Shown in pieces: positions 5,305 through 5,327 of a DNA stretch of 5,327 bases. The DNA is from Peptostreptococcaceae bacterium (GTDB taxonomy: Bacteria; Bacillota_A; Clostridia; Peptostreptococcales; Acidaminobacteraceae). The stretch lies in contig JABXKX010000475.1 in NCBI GenBank assembly GCA_013619035.1, positions 1-5,327 of the forward strand, read 5' to 3'. Numbering within the stretch: position 1 is the stretch's first letter; every line of letters begins with the position of its first letter. Under the pieces are notes generated by a model that saw only the letters and a program-made list of their open reading frames with translations, did not search any database and was not told the DNA's origin. Made by a program: the position numbers and the translations under genes.

Positions 5305-5327
5305 GCTAAATATTGTTTTAGAATAAT

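Noticed and set aside
1..5327. CRISPR arrays, tRNA or rRNA genes, insertion sequences, toxin-antitoxin or defence modules.
   Set aside because: No regularly spaced repeats, no RNA gene signatures, no transposase motifs or terminal inverted repeats were seen; the window is ordinary metabolic chromosome.

Overview
The window is low-GC DNA with short intergenic gaps, strong purine-rich Shine-Dalgarno sites and Firmicute-type sigma-A promoters. The protein types (a UPF0182 membrane protein, a clostridial-style GlpA-like FAD oxidoreductase carrying a BFD iron-sulfur domain) point to a low-GC Firmicute, most likely a member of the Clostridia. I cannot name the species from this sequence.

Layout: (1) bases 1-216, minus strand: the N-terminal 72 codons of a UPF0182-family membrane protein, cut by the window edge. 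(2) 288-1676, plus: a divergently transcribed FAD-dependent oxidoreductase with a C-terminal [2Fe-2S] BFD-type domain. (3) 1737-2642, plus: a Nudix domain fused to a winged helix, i.e. an NrtR-type regulator of NAD metabolism, with its own consensus promoter and a perfect 21-bp palindrome just downstream of the -10 box. (4) 2639-3085, minus: a small conserved TPR-like helical protein of unknown function, convergent with nrtR (the stop codons overlap) and divergent from the next genes. (5) 3264-3908 and 3908-5284, plus: a nicotinamidase-like hydrolase (pncA) and nicotinate phosphoribosyltransferase (pncB), joined by a one-base TAATG overlap and closed by a Rho-independent terminator. No gene-free stretch exceeds 300 bases.

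The coherent story is a self-contained Preiss-Handler NAD salvage locus. PncA deamidates nicotinamide to nicotinate, PncB converts nicotinate to nicotinate mononucleotide, and NrtR probably represses both its own gene and pncAB. The sequence supports this directly: the palindrome at the nrtR promoter (TATTAAC-N5-GTTAATA) recurs with one arm mismatch at the pncA promoter (TATTAAC-N5-ATTAATA). Both copies lie between the -10 box and the ribosome-binding site. A second, degenerate, overlapping copy precedes the pncA site.

I see no novel defence, mobile or RNA-based system. The points most worth a second look are the deduced operator pair, an approximately 60-residue insertion between the Nudix and DNA-binding domains of NrtR, and the opposite-strand gene embedded between regulator and targets.
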